In this document: one piece after another, positions 34,596 to 47,780 of the stretch | Position numbering within the stretch: the first letter of the stretch is position 1 | Layout: the number at the start of each line of letters is the position of its first letter | Assembly: GCA_947561585.1 (NCBI GenBank) | Contig: CANNZV010002355.1 | Span: 37,974-101,973, forward strand | Direction of reading: 5' to 3' | Length of the DNA: 64,000 nucleotides | Origin: Caprella mutica | Lineage: Eukaryota > Arthropoda > Malacostraca > Amphipoda > Caprellidae | The notes under the pieces: model-generated | Seen by the model: only the letters and a program-made list of their open reading frames with translations | Databases searched by the model: none | What the model was told of the DNA's origin: nothing | Position numbers and translations under genes: made by a program

Positions 34596-35370
34596 TCTTG
34601 GGGTGGCTTATCTACAGGAGAGAAATCTTGGGGTGCCTTATCTAAAGGAGAGAAATCTTGGGGTGCCTTATTTACAGGAGGGAAATCTTGGGGTGCTTTA
34701 TTTACAGGAGGAAAATCTTGGGGTGCCTTATCTACAGGAGGGAAATCTTGGGGTGCTTTATCTACAGGAAGGAAATCTTGGGGTGCCTTATCTACAGGAT
34801 AGAAATCTTGGGGTGCCTTATTTACAGGAGGGAAATCTTGGGGTGCTTTATCTACAGGAGAGAAATCTTGGGGTGCCTTATTTACAGGAGGGAAATCTTG
34901 GGGTGCTTTACTTACAGGAGGAAAATCTTGGGGTGCCTTATCTACAGGAAGGAAATCTTGGGGTGCCTTATCTACAGGAGAGAAATCTTGGGGTGCCTTA
35001 TCTACAGGAAGAAAATCTTGGGGTGCCTTATCTACAGGAGAGAAATCTTGGGGTGCCTTATTTACAGGAGGGAAATCTTGGGGTGCTTTATTTACAGGAG
35101 GAAAATCTTGGGGTGCCTTATCTACAGGAAGGAAATCTTGGGGTGCCTTATCTACAGGAAGGAAATCTTGGGGTGCCTTATCTACAGGAGAGAAATCTTG
35201 GGGTGCCTTATTTACAGGAGGGAAATCTTGGGGTGCTTTACTTACAGGAGGAAAATCTTGGGGTGCCTTATCTACAGGAGGGAAATCTAGGGGTGCCTTA
35301 TCTACAGGAAGGAAATCTTGGGGTGCCTTATCTACAGGAGGGAAATCTTCAGGTGCCTTATCTACAGGAG
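34596..35370. repeat. 30-bp minisatellite, about 26 copies
   Basis: The unit is CTTATCTACAGGAGAGAAAT followed by CTTGGGGTGC. Two-unit and four-unit higher-order patterns are visible (GGGTGCTTTATTTACAGG alternates). Open frames are artefacts of the 30-bp period. Confidence 0.95.
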
Positions 35371-35458
35371 ATCGATCGAATTTTTCTAATCATATCAAAA
35401 TTTAAGTTATGTTGAACTCTAAATAAAATAGATGGTCCAAACAGAATAACACACTTAC

Positions 35459-35627
35459 CAATTTACAGAAACTGTAACTTAGTGGAAAAAAACAATATTC
35501 CTTTGAGTTGATTACCAACACTTGAAATCGGAGAATTAATGTACTGTAACCGGAGCTGGTGTGACTAGATATTGAATAGATATAATGGTGACGAGTTTAT
35601 CGACGAAATAGTTCCCCTGCACGCTAT
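35459..35627 (-). pseudogene. Exon-like block upstream of paralogue 1 (copy 1, diverged)
   Basis: Minus strand: CTTTTAG acceptor before ATAGCGTG and GTAAGT donor after AAATTG. These are at the same places as in the copies at 38151-38342 and 54525-54716. The coding frame of those copies is not kept. It could be a 5'-untranslated exon of the 255-aa gene or the relic of another gene's exon. Confidence 0.5.
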
Positions 35628-35798
35628 CTAAAAGACTAAAATAGTTTCATTATTTGATTGCTCGTGTCTTTAGTTTTATATTTTACAGGGTGTATAATCT
35701 GTGCTTCACAATATAAACTTTAATATAACTTTATTCGGTCTAAATTAAATTAGTTTAAAAACAATCACATGCCAGCAAGCTAATCCACTTGGACAACT

Positions 35799-36225
35799 AT
35801 TAGTCAATAACTATTAGTCAATAACTATTAGTCAATAAATATTAGTCAATAACTATTAGTCAATAACTATTATTCAATAACTATTAGTCAATAACTATTA
35901 GTCAATAACTATTTGTCAATAACTATCAGTCAATAACTATTAGTCAATAACTATTAGTCAATAACTGTTAGTCAATAACTGTTAGTCATTAACTGTTAGT
36001 TAATAACTGTTAGTCATTAACTATCAGTCAATAACTATTAGTCAATAACTATTAGTCAATAACTATTAGCAATAACTATTAGCAATAACTATTAGCAATA
36101 ACTATTAGCAATAACTATTAGCAATAACTATTAGTCAATAACTATTAGTCAATAACTGTTAGTCAATAACTGTTAGTCAATAACTATTAGTCAATAACTA
36201 TTAGTCAATAACTATTCGTAACTAT
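35799..36225. repeat. 14-bp minisatellite, about 30 copies
   Basis: The unit is AATAACTATTAGTC, with a run of 12-bp AATAACTATTAGC units in the middle. First of three arrays of the same family. Confidence 0.95.
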
Positions 36226-36244
36226 TCTCATAACTACACCTCAA

Positions 36245-36835
36245 TTGATTAATTTGATTAGTCAATTGATTAAATTGATTAGTCAATTGATTAAATTGAT
36301 TAGTCAATTGATTAAATGGGTTAGTCAATTGATTAAATTGATTAGTCAAATGATTAAATTGATTAGTTAGTTTATTAAATTGATTAGTCAAATGATTAAA
36401 ATGATTAGTTAATTTATCAAATTGATTAGTTAATTGATTAAATTGATTAGTTAATTGATTAAAATGATTATTTAATTGATAAAATGATTAGTTAATTGAT
36501 TAAATGATTAATCAATTAGCTAAATTGATTAGTTAATTGATTAAATGATTAATCAATTAGCTAAATTGATTAGTTAATTGATTAAATTGATTAGTTAATT
36601 GATTAAAATGATTATTTAATTGATAAAATGATTAGTTAATTGATTAAATGATTAATCAATTAGCTAAATTGATTAGTTAATTGATTAAATGATTAATCAA
36701 TTAGCTAAATTGATTAGTTAATTGATTAAATTGATTAGTTAATTGATTAAATTGATTAGTTAATTGATTAAAATAATTAGTTAATTAATTAAATGATTAA
36801 TCAATTAGCAAAATTGATTAGTCAATTGATTAAAT
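36245..36835. repeat. ~21-bp repeat, AATTGATTAAATTGATTAGT
   Basis: Diverged tandem units of ATTGATTAAATTGATTAGTTA. An ~85-bp higher-order unit is repeated around 36480-36680. The units are partly self-complementary. Confidence 0.9.
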
Positions 36836-37960
36836 TGAAAATCAACAGATTGACTATAAAAATTGAAATATAAAAAAATGATATAATATTCTCAAATTGA
36901 GTGAAAAGAGAGAGTAGAATGAATGATAGTAATTAACAATTAAAAAATGACATTTTCATATGACAAACGAAAAGTTCTAAGCTATAATGACAAGTTCTAA
37001 TTTTTCACTGATCACCTCTGTACAATTTTTCTAGGTGTTATCAATTTCATCATATTTCATCACAGCTGTTAATATTATTATTAATCTTTAACTATTTGTA
37101 ATCATTAATATTAGATCAATTTGATTAATTGAAAATAATTAATTCTAGTGTTAGATACTTCTTCCAAACATTTCTCCCTTTCTTGGAAAAAAAAACATTT
37201 TATCATGTCTTGTAGAGCCAAAAAGATTAAGGTAAATATTTTAGTGTTATAACATTCCGTTGTGTTATCTGCGCCTGAGCCTTCTGTACCTAAATTGATG
37301 TCCAATAGAGGATGTTAATAATAATATGTCCTGCGTTGTTATTATCCTGTCTACAGCGCCAAAGTAAACATGAGAATTTTATACTCCTCTCGATGTCGCC
37401 ATTCTAAATTCCCTTGTTTGGGTTCTTTTGCATTTAAGAATGTGGTGTGGTTATCGATGATTCTAGGCTAGGAGCAGGATAATAACAACGCAGGGTATCT
37501 TCTTAATAACATCCTCTACTGAAGTCTGAAAACTATCGCTACTTAGCGCTACTATTGCGTGGTGCGGCCAGGCTGAAAAATGAACCTCGATAGTCCTCTA
37601 TAAAGAGTTTCTTTTGATTAAAAAGTGAACGGACAGACCTACTATTCTACAGGGCGGAACTCCATTTTTAAACTGTAATCATTGTAAAAAGATTAGACAG
37701 TGTGTCAGTCTTCGAATAAAATAAAAATATTATTTTCTTTGATGAGCAAAACTTAAAATCTACAAAACAATTTTATTATTAAATGACATTGTTAACTTCT
37801 TAACAAAGCTAGAGTATGAATATCTGCTTATTAGTCGTATTACTTGCTATCCATATCAGGTGTTCTAATATATGTGTAGGTATCTAATTTTGCACTGATC
37901 AACTTTATCAGTATGATTTTTCTAGGTGTTTCAACTTTCACCATATTTCAGCATGGCTGA
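36836..37960. repeat. Unique part of duplicated block U, copy 1
   Basis: Matches 41690-42810 and 55500-56380 closely (GATTGACTATAAAAATTG, CTTTCTTGGAAAAAAA, TGCGTGGTGCGGCCAGG). No open gene. Contains the family-B TIR element. Confidence 0.85.
37308..37516. mobile_element. Short TIR element, family B, copy 2 (intact)
   Basis: 209 bp. Starts GAGGATGTTAATAATAATAT and ends TTCTTAATAACATCCTC, with inner TIR parts CCTGCGTTGTTATTATCCTG and CAGGATAATAACAACGCAGG. Flanked by TA on both sides, consistent with a Tc1/mariner-type MITE. Confidence 0.75.
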
Positions 37961-38150
37961 AATAACAGGATTCAAATAACATTCATCGGAGGTTATGATT
38001 GAATAGTATAGTTATCATAAATATATCTGGAATCATATTCAATTAATTATTCTATAAAATTTAATTGAGATTATTTGAAAAAATAGTATTTAAACTTACA
38101 AATCTATTTATATTTAATACTAACTTAGTTTTAAAATAAGCAAGACTTAC

Positions 38151-38342
38151 CAATTTACGTACGTATTTTTTTCAATATTCCTTCGAACTGATTACCAACA
38201 CTATAGACCTGATAATTAATGTGTCTATAATCAGAGCAGGTGTAGTGTGTACTGATGATTGTATTCACATTAATGAATAGGTTTGAACTGAAAAGAGTTG
38301 GTAAATATTGACGAAATAGATTAAGGTCTCTGAACATGCTAT
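38151..38342 (-). pseudogene. Exon-like block (copy 2) with a 60-codon open frame
   Basis: Minus strand: AATTTTAG acceptor, an ATG five bases in, 60 open codons (starting M-F-R-D-L-N, ending K-K-I-R-T), a TAA, then GTAAGT two codons later. The copy at 54525-54716 keeps the frame with few changes. The stop just before the donor suggests a 5'-UTR exon with a short upstream frame, or a decayed coding exon. Confidence 0.5.
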
Positions 38343-38509
38343 CTAAAATTGTTTTATTCGATTGCTCGTGTCTTTAGTTTCATATTTACAGGGTGTATAA
38401 TCATTGTGTTCCAGAACATAAACTTTAATACAACTTTATTATTAAAGCATTGATTTGAATTGGATTAGTTCAAGACAATCACATGTTCGGCAAACTAATC
38501 CACGGGAAA

Positions 38510-41405
38510 GCTATTAGTCAATAACTATTAGTCAATAACTATTAGTCAATAACTATTAGTCAATAACTATTAGTCAATAACTATTAGTCAATAACTATTA
38601 GTCAATAACTATTAGTCAATAACTATTAGTCAATAACTATTAGTCAATAACTATTAGTCAATAACTATTAGTCAATAACTATTAGTCAATAACTATTAGT
38701 CAATAACTATTAGTCAATAACTATTAGTCAATAACTATTAGTCAATAACTATTAGTCAATAACTATTAGTCAATAACTATTAGTCAATAACTATTAGTCA
38801 ATAACTATTAGTCAATAACTATTAGTCAATAACTATTAGTCAATAACTATTAGTCAATAACTATTAGTCAATAACTAATAGTCAATAACTATTAGTCAAT
38901 AACTATTAGTCAATAACTATTAGTCAATAACTATTAGTCAATAACTATTAGTCAATAACTATTAGTCAATACTATTAGTCAATAACTATTAGTCAATAAC
39001 TATTAGTCAATAACTATTAGTCAATAACTATTAGTCAATAACTATTAGTCAATAACTATTAGTCAATAACTGTTAGTTAGTCAATAACTATTAGTAAATA
39101 ACTATTAGTCAATAACTATTAGTCAATAACTATTAGTCAATAACTATTAGTCAATAACTATTAGTCAATAACTATTAGTCAATAACTATTATTCAATAAC
39201 TATTAGTCAATAACTATTAGTCAATAACTATTAGTCAATAACTATTAGTCAATAACTATTAGTCAATAACTATTAGTCAATAACTATTAGTCAATAACTA
39301 TTAGTCAATAACTATTAGTCAATAACTATTATTCAATAACTATTAGTCAATAACTATTAGTCAATAACTATTAGTCAATAACTATTAGTCTATAACTGTT
39401 AGTTAGTCAATAACTATTAGTCAATAACTATTAGTCAATAACTATTAGTCAATAACTATTAGTCAATAACTATTATTCAATAACTATTAGTCAATAACTA
39501 TTAGTCAATAACTATTAGTCAATAACTATTAGTCAATAACTATTAGTCAATAACTATTAGTCAATAACTATTAGTCAATAACTATATTAGTCAATAACTA
39601 TTAGTCAATAACTATTAGTCAATAACTATTAGTCAATAACTATTAGTCAATAACTATTTGTTAGTAAATAACTATTAGTCAATAACTATTTGTTAGTAAA
39701 TAACTATTAGTCAATAACTATTAGTCAATAACTATTAGTCAATAACTATTAGTCAATAAGTATTAGTTAGTCAATAACTATTAATCAATAACTATTAGTC
39801 ATTAACTATTAGTCAATAACTCTTAGTTAGTCAATAACTATTAGTCAATAACTATTAGTCAATAACTATTAGTCAATAACTATTAGTCAATAACTTATAG
39901 TCAATAACTATTAGTCAATAAGTATTAGTTAGTCAATAACTATTAGTCAATAACTATTAGTCAATAACTATTAGTCAATAACTATTAGTCAATAAGTATT
40001 AGTTAGTCAATAACTATTAATCAATAACTATTAGTCATTAACTATTAGTCAATAACTCTTAGTTAGTCAATAACTATTAGTCAATAACTATTAGTCAATA
40101 ACTATTAGTCAATAACTATTAGTCAATAACTGTTAGTTAGTCAATAACTATTAGTCAATAACTATTAGTCAATAACTATTAGTCAATAACTATGAGTCAA
40201 TAACTATTAGTCAATAACTATTAGTCAATAACTATTGGTCAATGACTATTAGTCAATAACTATTAGTCAATAACTGTTAGTTAGTCAATAACTATTAGTC
40301 AATAACTATTAGTCAATAACTATTAGTCAATAACTATGAGTCAATAACTATTAGTCAATAACTATTAGTCAATAACTATTAGTCAATAACTATTATTCAA
40401 TAACTATTAGTCAATAACTATTAGTCAATAACTATTAGTCAATAACTATTAGTCTATAACTGTTAGTTAGTCAATAACTATTAGTCAATAACTATTAGTC
40501 AATAACTATTAGTCAATAACTATTAGTCAATAACTATTATTCAATAACTATTAGTCAATAACTATTAGTCAATAACTATTAGTCAATAACTATTAGTCAA
40601 TAACTATTAGTCAATAACTATTAGTCAATAACTATTAGTCAATAACTATATTAGTCAATAACTATTAGTCAATAACTATTAGTCAATAACTATTAGTCAA
40701 TAACTATTAGTCAATAACTATTTGTTAGTAAATAACTATTAGTCAATAACTATTAGTCAATAACTATTAGTCAATAAGTATTAGTTAGTCAATAACTATT
40801 AATCAATAACTATTAGTCATTAACTATTAGTCAATAACTCTTAGTTAGTCAATAACTATTAGTCAATAACTATTAGTCAATAACTATTATTCAATAACTA
40901 TTAGTCAATAACTATTAGTCAATAACTATTAGTCAATAAGTATTAGTTAGTCAATAACTATTAGTCAATAACTATTAGTCAATAACTATTAGTCAATAAC
41001 TATTAGTCAATAAGTATTAGTTAGTCAATAACTATTAATCAATAACTATTAGTCATTAACTATTAGTCAATAACTCTTAGTTAGTCAATAACTATTAGTC
41101 AATAACTATTAGTCAATAACTATTAGTCAATAACTATTAGTCAATAACTATTAGTCAATAACTGTTAGTTAGTCAATAACTATTAGTCAATAACTATTAG
41201 TCAATAACTATTAGTCAATAACTATGAGTCAATAACTATTAGTCAGTAACTATTAGTCAATAACTATTGGTCAATGACTATTAGTCAATAACTATTAGTC
41301 AATAACTGTTAGTTAGTCAATAACTATTAGTCAATAACTATTAGTCAATAACTATTAGTCAATAACTATGAGTCAATAACTATTAGTCAATAACTATTAG
41401 TAAAT
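38510..41405. repeat. 14-bp minisatellite, about 205 copies
   Basis: The unit is AATAACTATTAGTC. Marker variants (AACTGTTAGTTAGTC, AAGTATTAGTTAGTC, ATTCAATAAC) form a higher-order pattern of several hundred bp, repeated about three times from 39.4 to 41.4 kb. The homologous array at 54888-55250 has only about 26 units. Confidence 0.97.
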
Positions 41406-41439
41406 ACCTATTCGTAACTATTTTCATAACTTTTCCTCA

Positions 41440-41690
41440 ATTTATTAAATTTATTAGTCAATTGATTAAATTGATTAGTCAATTGATTTAAGGTATTAGT
41501 CAATTGATTAAATGGATTAGTCAATTGATTAAATGGATTAATCAATTGATTAAATGGATTAGTCAGTTGATTAAATTTATAAGTTAATTGATTAAATTGA
41601 TTAGTTAATTGATTAAAATAATTAGTTAATTAATTAAATGATTAATCAATTAGCAAAATTGATTAGTCAATTGATTAAATTGAAAATCAA
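41440..41690. repeat. ~21-bp repeat, second array
   Basis: AATTGATTAAATGGATTAGTC units, shorter than the first copy at 36245-36835. Confidence 0.85.
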
Positions 41691-42810
41691 CAGATTGACT
41701 ATAAAAATTGAAATATAAAAAAATGATATAATATTCTCAAATTGAGTGAAAAGAGAGAGTAGAATGAATGATAGTAATTAACAATTAAAAAATGACATTT
41801 TCATATGACAAACGAGAAGTTCTAAACTATAATGACAAGTTCTAATTTTTCACTGATCACCTCTGTACAATTTTTCTAGGTGTTATCAATTTCATCATAT
41901 TTCATCACAGCTGTTAATATTATTATTAATCTTTAACTATTTGTAATCATTAATATTCTAATAATTTGATTAAATAAAAATAATTAATTCTAGTGTTAGA
42001 TACTTCTTCCATACATTTCTCCCTTTCTTGGAAAAAAAAAACATTTTATCATGTCTTGTAGAGCCAAAAAGATTAAGGTAAATATTTTAGTGTTGTAACA
42101 TTCCGTTGTGTTATCTGCGCCTAAGTCTTCTGTACCTAAATTGATGTCCAATAGAGGATGTTAATAATAATATGTCCTGCGTTGTTATTATCCTGTCTAC
42201 AGCGCCAAAGTAAACACGAGAATTTTATACTCCTCTCGATGTCGTCATTCTAAATTCCCTTGTTTGGGTTCTTTTGCATTTATGAATGTGGTGTGGTTAT
42301 CGATGATTCTAGGCTAGGAGCAGGATAATAACAACGCAGGGTATCTTCTTAATAACATCCTCTACTGAAGTCTGAAAACTATCGCTACTTAGCGCTACTA
42401 TTGCGTGGTGCGGCCAGGCTGAAAAATGAACCTCGATAGTCCTCTATAAAGAGTTTCTTTTGATTAAAAAATGAACGGGCAGACCTACTATTCAACAGGG
42501 CGGAACTCCATTTTTATACTGTAATCATTGTAAAAAGATTAGACAGTGTGTCAGTCTTCGAATAAAATAAAAATATTATTTTCTTTGATGAGCAAAACTT
42601 AAAATCTACAAAACAATTTTATTATTAAATGACATTGTTAACTTCTTATCAAAGATAGAGTATAAATATCTGCTTATTAGTCGTATTACTTGCTATCCAT
42701 AACAGGTGTTTTAATATATGTGTAGGTATCTAATTTTGCACTAATCAACTTTATCAGTATGATTTTGCTAGGTGTTGCAACTTTCACCATATTTCAGCAT
42801 GGCTGTTAAT
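41691..42810. repeat. Unique part of duplicated block U, copy 2
   Basis: Near-identical to 36836-37960. It continues to the right as the tail that matches 56380-56560. Confidence 0.85.
42154..42362. mobile_element. Short TIR element, family B, copy 3 (intact)
   Basis: Same length and ends as 37308-37516, again between TA dinucleotides. A fourth copy from 55971 is cut at about 56070 by a ~260-bp deletion. Confidence 0.75.
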
Positions 42811-44028
42811 ATTATTAATTTATTAATCTTTAACTATTTGTAATCACTTAAATCAGAATAATTTGAATGTTTACAAATAATTAATTCTAGTATTAGATAC
42901 TGATTTCTAACAAGGAATAACACCTCCGACAAATGAAAATAAGTTCACGATAATCGTGGTATACAAACACCATGCTCGCTATTTTTCTAATAAAGTAGTT
43001 TTCGGTCCTTTTTGAATTATTATGCCTGCTTCCCCTAACGACGCAGTAGATTTAGTAGGCAGTATTAGTTCAAAATTGATAGCGGCGAAGTAAACGTAAG
43101 CCCGCTGATAATGTTTATGGTGCCATTTTAAACTCTTTGTTCTGGTTCTTCCCTAAAACTTCATTCAGCACATGATCATGTAGAATTAACAGTTTCGCAT
43201 GCCATATTATGGAGATAGGCGAATAAAATCAAATACACCAACAAGTTTTTTTACTGTCGCTTCAATAATGATAACTGAAGTCACATTATCCAACTAGCTC
43301 TATGATAGGGGGGAAATAAAATAAAGAGCTTTCATAGCAGATTTCCAATTCAAGTGTAAAATAATAAATACACCTGATAAGTCAAAAATAGTAAATAAAA
43401 AGTAAGTTGACTAATAAATGTTAAAGGTAAATAAAGCTCTCAAAGATAATGATGTAAATAATGCAATTAAGAACAACGTAAATACACTTTTGGATTGAAA
43501 ATATAAGCTTTGTGAATAATAAAAACAAAGAATCATCTTGATAATGGATTAATGATATCCGAGTCTTTGATTAAAATAAGTGACAAAGGTTCAATGTTAT
43601 CTAGTAAAGGTAGATAAAAAGAATTATCATAAAATGTATAAGAGGCTAGTTAGTGAGTGGGTGAGATAGTCAAGCTAGAAAGTAGGTAACTCAGGTAGGA
43701 ACAAGTTTGAGGTAAAAATAACTAAGATAGAATATTCTTGGGCAGGAAGTGAAATGATCTAATCATTTTTGATTTTTAATGTTATCGAAGGTACTTGCAG
43801 GTATCATTGATAGTTTGTAACTTACAAAACCCTGTATGCCCAAAATCAATTTTGACATAAAACAATATTTTTATAATATTCTTGTAATCTTCAGGCAAAG
43901 TAAGCATATTGGACAATAAGAAAGGGCATTTAATAAATCGCAATAGTTCTTTAACTAATGTAAGAGTACACGTGTTCTAATAAATGGAACAGTATGAAAT
44001 ATGATTTCTTCAACTTACCGGACAATGT
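42811..44028. repeat. Duplicated tail, copy 1 part 1
   Basis: 42811-42990 matches 56380-56565, and 43075-44028 matches 60498-61480 almost base for base (AGCGGCGAAGTAAACG, CCGAGTCTTTGATTAAAA). No gene recognised. Confidence 0.85.
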
Positions 44029-45394
44029 CATGGCCGTCTATAGTTGATCAGGCCAGATTCCCGAAAATAACAGCTGTTGAAAGTGGTCCTAAAAATCAAA
44101 ACAAATGGCGAACTTAGTCTGCGTCAGTTTTTTACAATTTGCATATTTTAAGCAACTTATAGCTATGTAATGATAAAATAAAGTATACCAATGGATTTGT
44201 AATTAGTCAATTACTATAATAGTGCTATTTTAACTGATCTGATCATAATTAATCTATTTAAATATCCTATATATACACGAGTGCTTGATGGCGATTCAAT
44301 AAAAATGGTGGTTGTCCTCGCATCATTTTGCTATTTAAACCAATTTAGAGTGGTCTGACGATAGTTTTAATAGGGAATGAAAATATTGCCAAAGGCATGA
44401 TTGATAGGACTGAAATTTCTTTTTTCCAATTTTTTTATCTGTAACTGTTAAAATTAATTAAGTTAAAATTGAAGTGACTGAACCTTTCATATACGGTATA
44501 CCTAAGTACCTATACTACCAAAAGCTAAAAATCTAGACTCGAAACATCTAAAATTAAAAGCAGAACAAATCAGATACATTTTGTACCTTTGGTATTTAGT
44601 ATTTACCTACATAATCAACATTTTAAATATGATCAGACTTTAAGAGATTTAAATAACCAATGTAAAATTCAGGTTCCACTTTCCAGTTTTCCCACTAGCC
44701 TTCTGTCAAGTGCCAGGATGATGGTAACATAGGAATTAATTCAATGTCACCCTCAGCTAATTTAATGGTAACATAGGAATTAAATCAATGTCACCCTCAG
44801 CTAATTTAATGGTAACATAGGAATTAAATCAAGATCTCCCTCAGAGATCTAAAATTTCTAAAGTTAGGCTCAGATTTATGTCAAGATAGTCTTGGAAAAT
44901 ATTCCAAATTGGAATCTATAGCCTAGCTGCCTAGGCAGTGCTGAAGGCTACAAAATTATCACTCAATTAGGCATATCAGTCCTAATTAACAAACTAACTA
45001 GAGAACTTAGTTAACAAAACAACACAAGAAGAAATGTTTAAATCCTAACAAGGATCATTATCATATGATAATAACTTCAGAGTCTCTGATTTGCCTCCGG
45101 TGCTGGACAATTCGTTCAGTTAAAAACCGCTTTTATATATATTATAATGGATGAATTCACATAATTTTGATGGCAAATAATCCAGAACATTCCTTAATTT
45201 ACATCATGAAAAGCACAAGGGGAAAAAGCCATCATTATGAGTGCAATGGCATAAAAACCGAAGAAAATATGTTGTGCGCCATCTTTATCCATTAATTTTA
45301 GCGACAGTAATTAGACATCATAGGACCACTTTCAACAGCTGATTGAACTATAAACGCCATTATGAGCTGGCCTGATTAACTATAGACGGCCATG
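44029..45394. mobile_element. 1366-bp TIR transposon absent from the other copy
   Basis: Ends CATGGCCGTCTATAGTT and, in reverse complement, the same sequence. The TIR extends through ATCAGGCCAG to CAGCTGTTGAAAGTGG (about 80 bp with a gap). ACAATGT stands on both sides (44022-44028, 45395-45401) and once in the uninterrupted homologue at 61474-61480, which is a clear empty site. No open frame above 60 codons, so it is non-autonomous. The superfamily is unresolved: the repeat can be read as 5-8 bp, compatible with hAT but without its usual ends. Confidence 0.85.
44713..44838. repeat. 44-bp tandem repeat, 3 copies
   Basis: ATGGTAACATAGGAATTAA and TCACCCTCAGCTAATTTA, repeated inside the 1366-bp element. 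Confidence 0.85.
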
Positions 45395-45464
45395 ACAATG
45401 TACATCATATTAAAGAGAACCGATATGTCCTCTTAGAGCATATAGGAAATTGACATCAATAACA

Positions 45465-45521
45465 TTTAAATTTGGTGGTGTCCGAAATAATCTCTTGCAT
45501 TCGGACACAACCAAATTTAAA
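45465..45521. repeat. Perfect-type hairpin, 22-bp arms
   Basis: TTTAAATTTGGTGGTGTCCG and its complement flank a 13-base loop. One mismatch here; the duplicate at 61544-61600 is perfect. The minus-strand open frame across it (about 75 codons in both copies) is judged incidental. Confidence 0.85.
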
Positions 45522-46514
45522 ATTATAAATGAAGACTGGTTTAAAGTTACAATAACATTTACTATCACACCTAACCCCACCCCTGTTGCTCTTATTTCTC
45601 TTCCTACTATACATTTATTGAATGCCATTATCTCACGCACTTTTTTTTGTGTTACGCTAGTCACCAAGACAGAATAAACTCACGGTTTGACATAGTTTCA
45701 TATTATCATGTTAGGGTTGATCCAATATCTTATATATATTCCCATCAAATGATGAAACTTATTATGGAAAAATGTATACGCTTCAGGAAAAAATTTAATC
45801 TAAAATGAAGGCCGAACAGGAATTTATCGTCTATGAAATTCAAATTGGAAATAAAAACAAATAGTGTACAATATTTTATTCAGCATAATATTAGTATTTC
45901 GTACAATCTTTACACACAGAATATTATAATAGATATTACATCAATCATCAATTATCTAAATAACTAAACACAAGAATAAGTTTTGTCAATAGGTTACTTA
46001 AACTCAATGTTGATGGTGTTTTGGGGGGTTTCAAGCTTTCGAATAGAAAGATTTCCATCCATCATCAGAAACAAGGAAACTGATGTTTAAATTACAACAT
46101 AAGTTGAATAACTCAACCTCAACGTTAAGTTTAAATAACCTCTTGTTAAACAGTGATCACGTTTAGCGTGAATATTTTCAAAACAATAATAAGCAGTAAT
46201 AGTTATTACTGCTAAAAGTAGATATGGATGATCAAATTTTATAAGCAAATAAAAATTGAAAGTGCTAAATATGACAGTGTCAATATATATGAATATTCAA
46301 TCTATTTTAGTAATTCATTACTTGAAAATAATTATTCAACAATCTTGAAATCATTAACAGGAGATTGATTATAAGTTTCTGTGATTGAAAAAATGGTCCT
46401 TTTGTCTGATATTTCAAAACTTGAATTACAAAGACAGTATTAGAGGTTATTTAAACTCTGCATTGAAGATTTTTTCAGTTTTCAAGCTTTCGAATAGAAA
46501 GATATCTATTCATC

Positions 46515-47661
46515 CATGGAAATTCCATCGCGGAAGATTTCACCGGCGTTAAATGGCAGATGTGGAAAATTCCACCGCAGAAGATTCCACAATTTTGAAA
46601 AAATATACAAATAATTAGTGTGCTAAATTTAGCTTCTTGAATCTATCAACAGAAACACTGAAGTTCAAATTTTAATATTTGGCACAAAAAATAAAATTTT
46701 GTTAGGTTTATATTCAATTTTGAAAAGGTTAATATTAAGCAGCAAACAAGTTGTTAGTGTCATTTCTTTAGAGTCAATTTAAATCAGCGACTTGCTTAAC
46801 CGAATTTGTATTAAGATATTTCATATCTAAAGAAACTCTGTACGTGTTATGATTTATATATCTTTGTGAGTTTTGAAGTTATGATTTTTATTCGTGTGTA
46901 TACGTCTGTGGCTTCAGATCGAAGCTAGTTAATGTACCTCAATTTACCTGCTTATCTCTATGTTCAAAATTTACTTGAAACGCATTATATTTAAACTTTA
47001 TTTTGTAATTCTTTCAATAGAGATTATTAAACAGTTTCAGAAAGTTTCCGCTTTGAAAATTTTCTGTTCTTTTTTTTAAATTAAAATATATCGATAATAA
47101 TTAAACATTTTATTTCAGTATCAAATTTATCTTTTAATTCCACCTTTTATTGCCGCTAATTTAAATATATATTTGTACATTTAAACACTTGGGTGATAGA
47201 TAATTTATATAAAATAAAATTTATGTTACAAACAAATATCAATCTTATTTTCAGTTTCAACATATATGTTTAAAGGAGAATCGAACGGAATCTAACTGCA
47301 GGAACTTGGGCCAGCAGAACTTTATTGTTGATTTTACACGATTGAAATTTTATTACAAATTTAACTGATTCATATTTAAAAGATTGTCTGATCTATCTTT
47401 TATTTCGTATGTTGGCCTTAGCTTATCTTTTAGGCCTTGACTTAAAATATCATATTCTTATAATTTCTTAACTTTTTAACTAAAGAAATGTTGTTCGGTT
47501 ACCACAAAATATAACTTATTTTTCCATTATTATGCGGTGGAATCTTCCGTGGTGGAATTTTCTGGCGGTGGAATATTCCGTGGTGGAACTTTCAAGCGGT
47601 GGAACTTACCTGGTGGAACTTTCCGCGGTGGAATTTTCCACGCGGGAATTTACCGAGAACC
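46515..47661. mobile_element. Foldback-like element, TTCCACCG type (copy in unit 1)
   Basis: Flanked by the 9-bp duplication CTATTCATC (46506-46514, 47662-47670). Ends carry tandem AATTCCACCGCGGAAG-like units on the left and GGTGGAACTTTCCGCGG-like units on the right, in inverted orientation. Right end as reverse complement GGTTCTCGGTAAATTCC. The related uninterrupted site is at 48637-48645 on the minus strand. The interior is AT-rich with no transposase found. Short open frames over the right arm are artefacts. Confidence 0.85.
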
Positions 47662-47780
47662 CTATTCATCATCAGGAGAAGGGTGGAAAACCTGGACTTG
47701 ACAATGAACTTTATGACCAATGGTTGTATGTTGGATACCGTCTTTCTATTTCAGCTATCTAACCTATATTTTATTAATAT

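Noticed and set aside
34603..35415. 270-codon frame with 10-residue repeats
   Set aside because: Follows the 30-bp array and is also open in a second frame; no signal or domain.
45410..45677. Overlapping plus and minus frames of 75-85 codons, repeated at 61489-61738
   Set aside because: Conserved only because the segment is duplicated and contains a palindrome; no motif or codon signal favours either strand.
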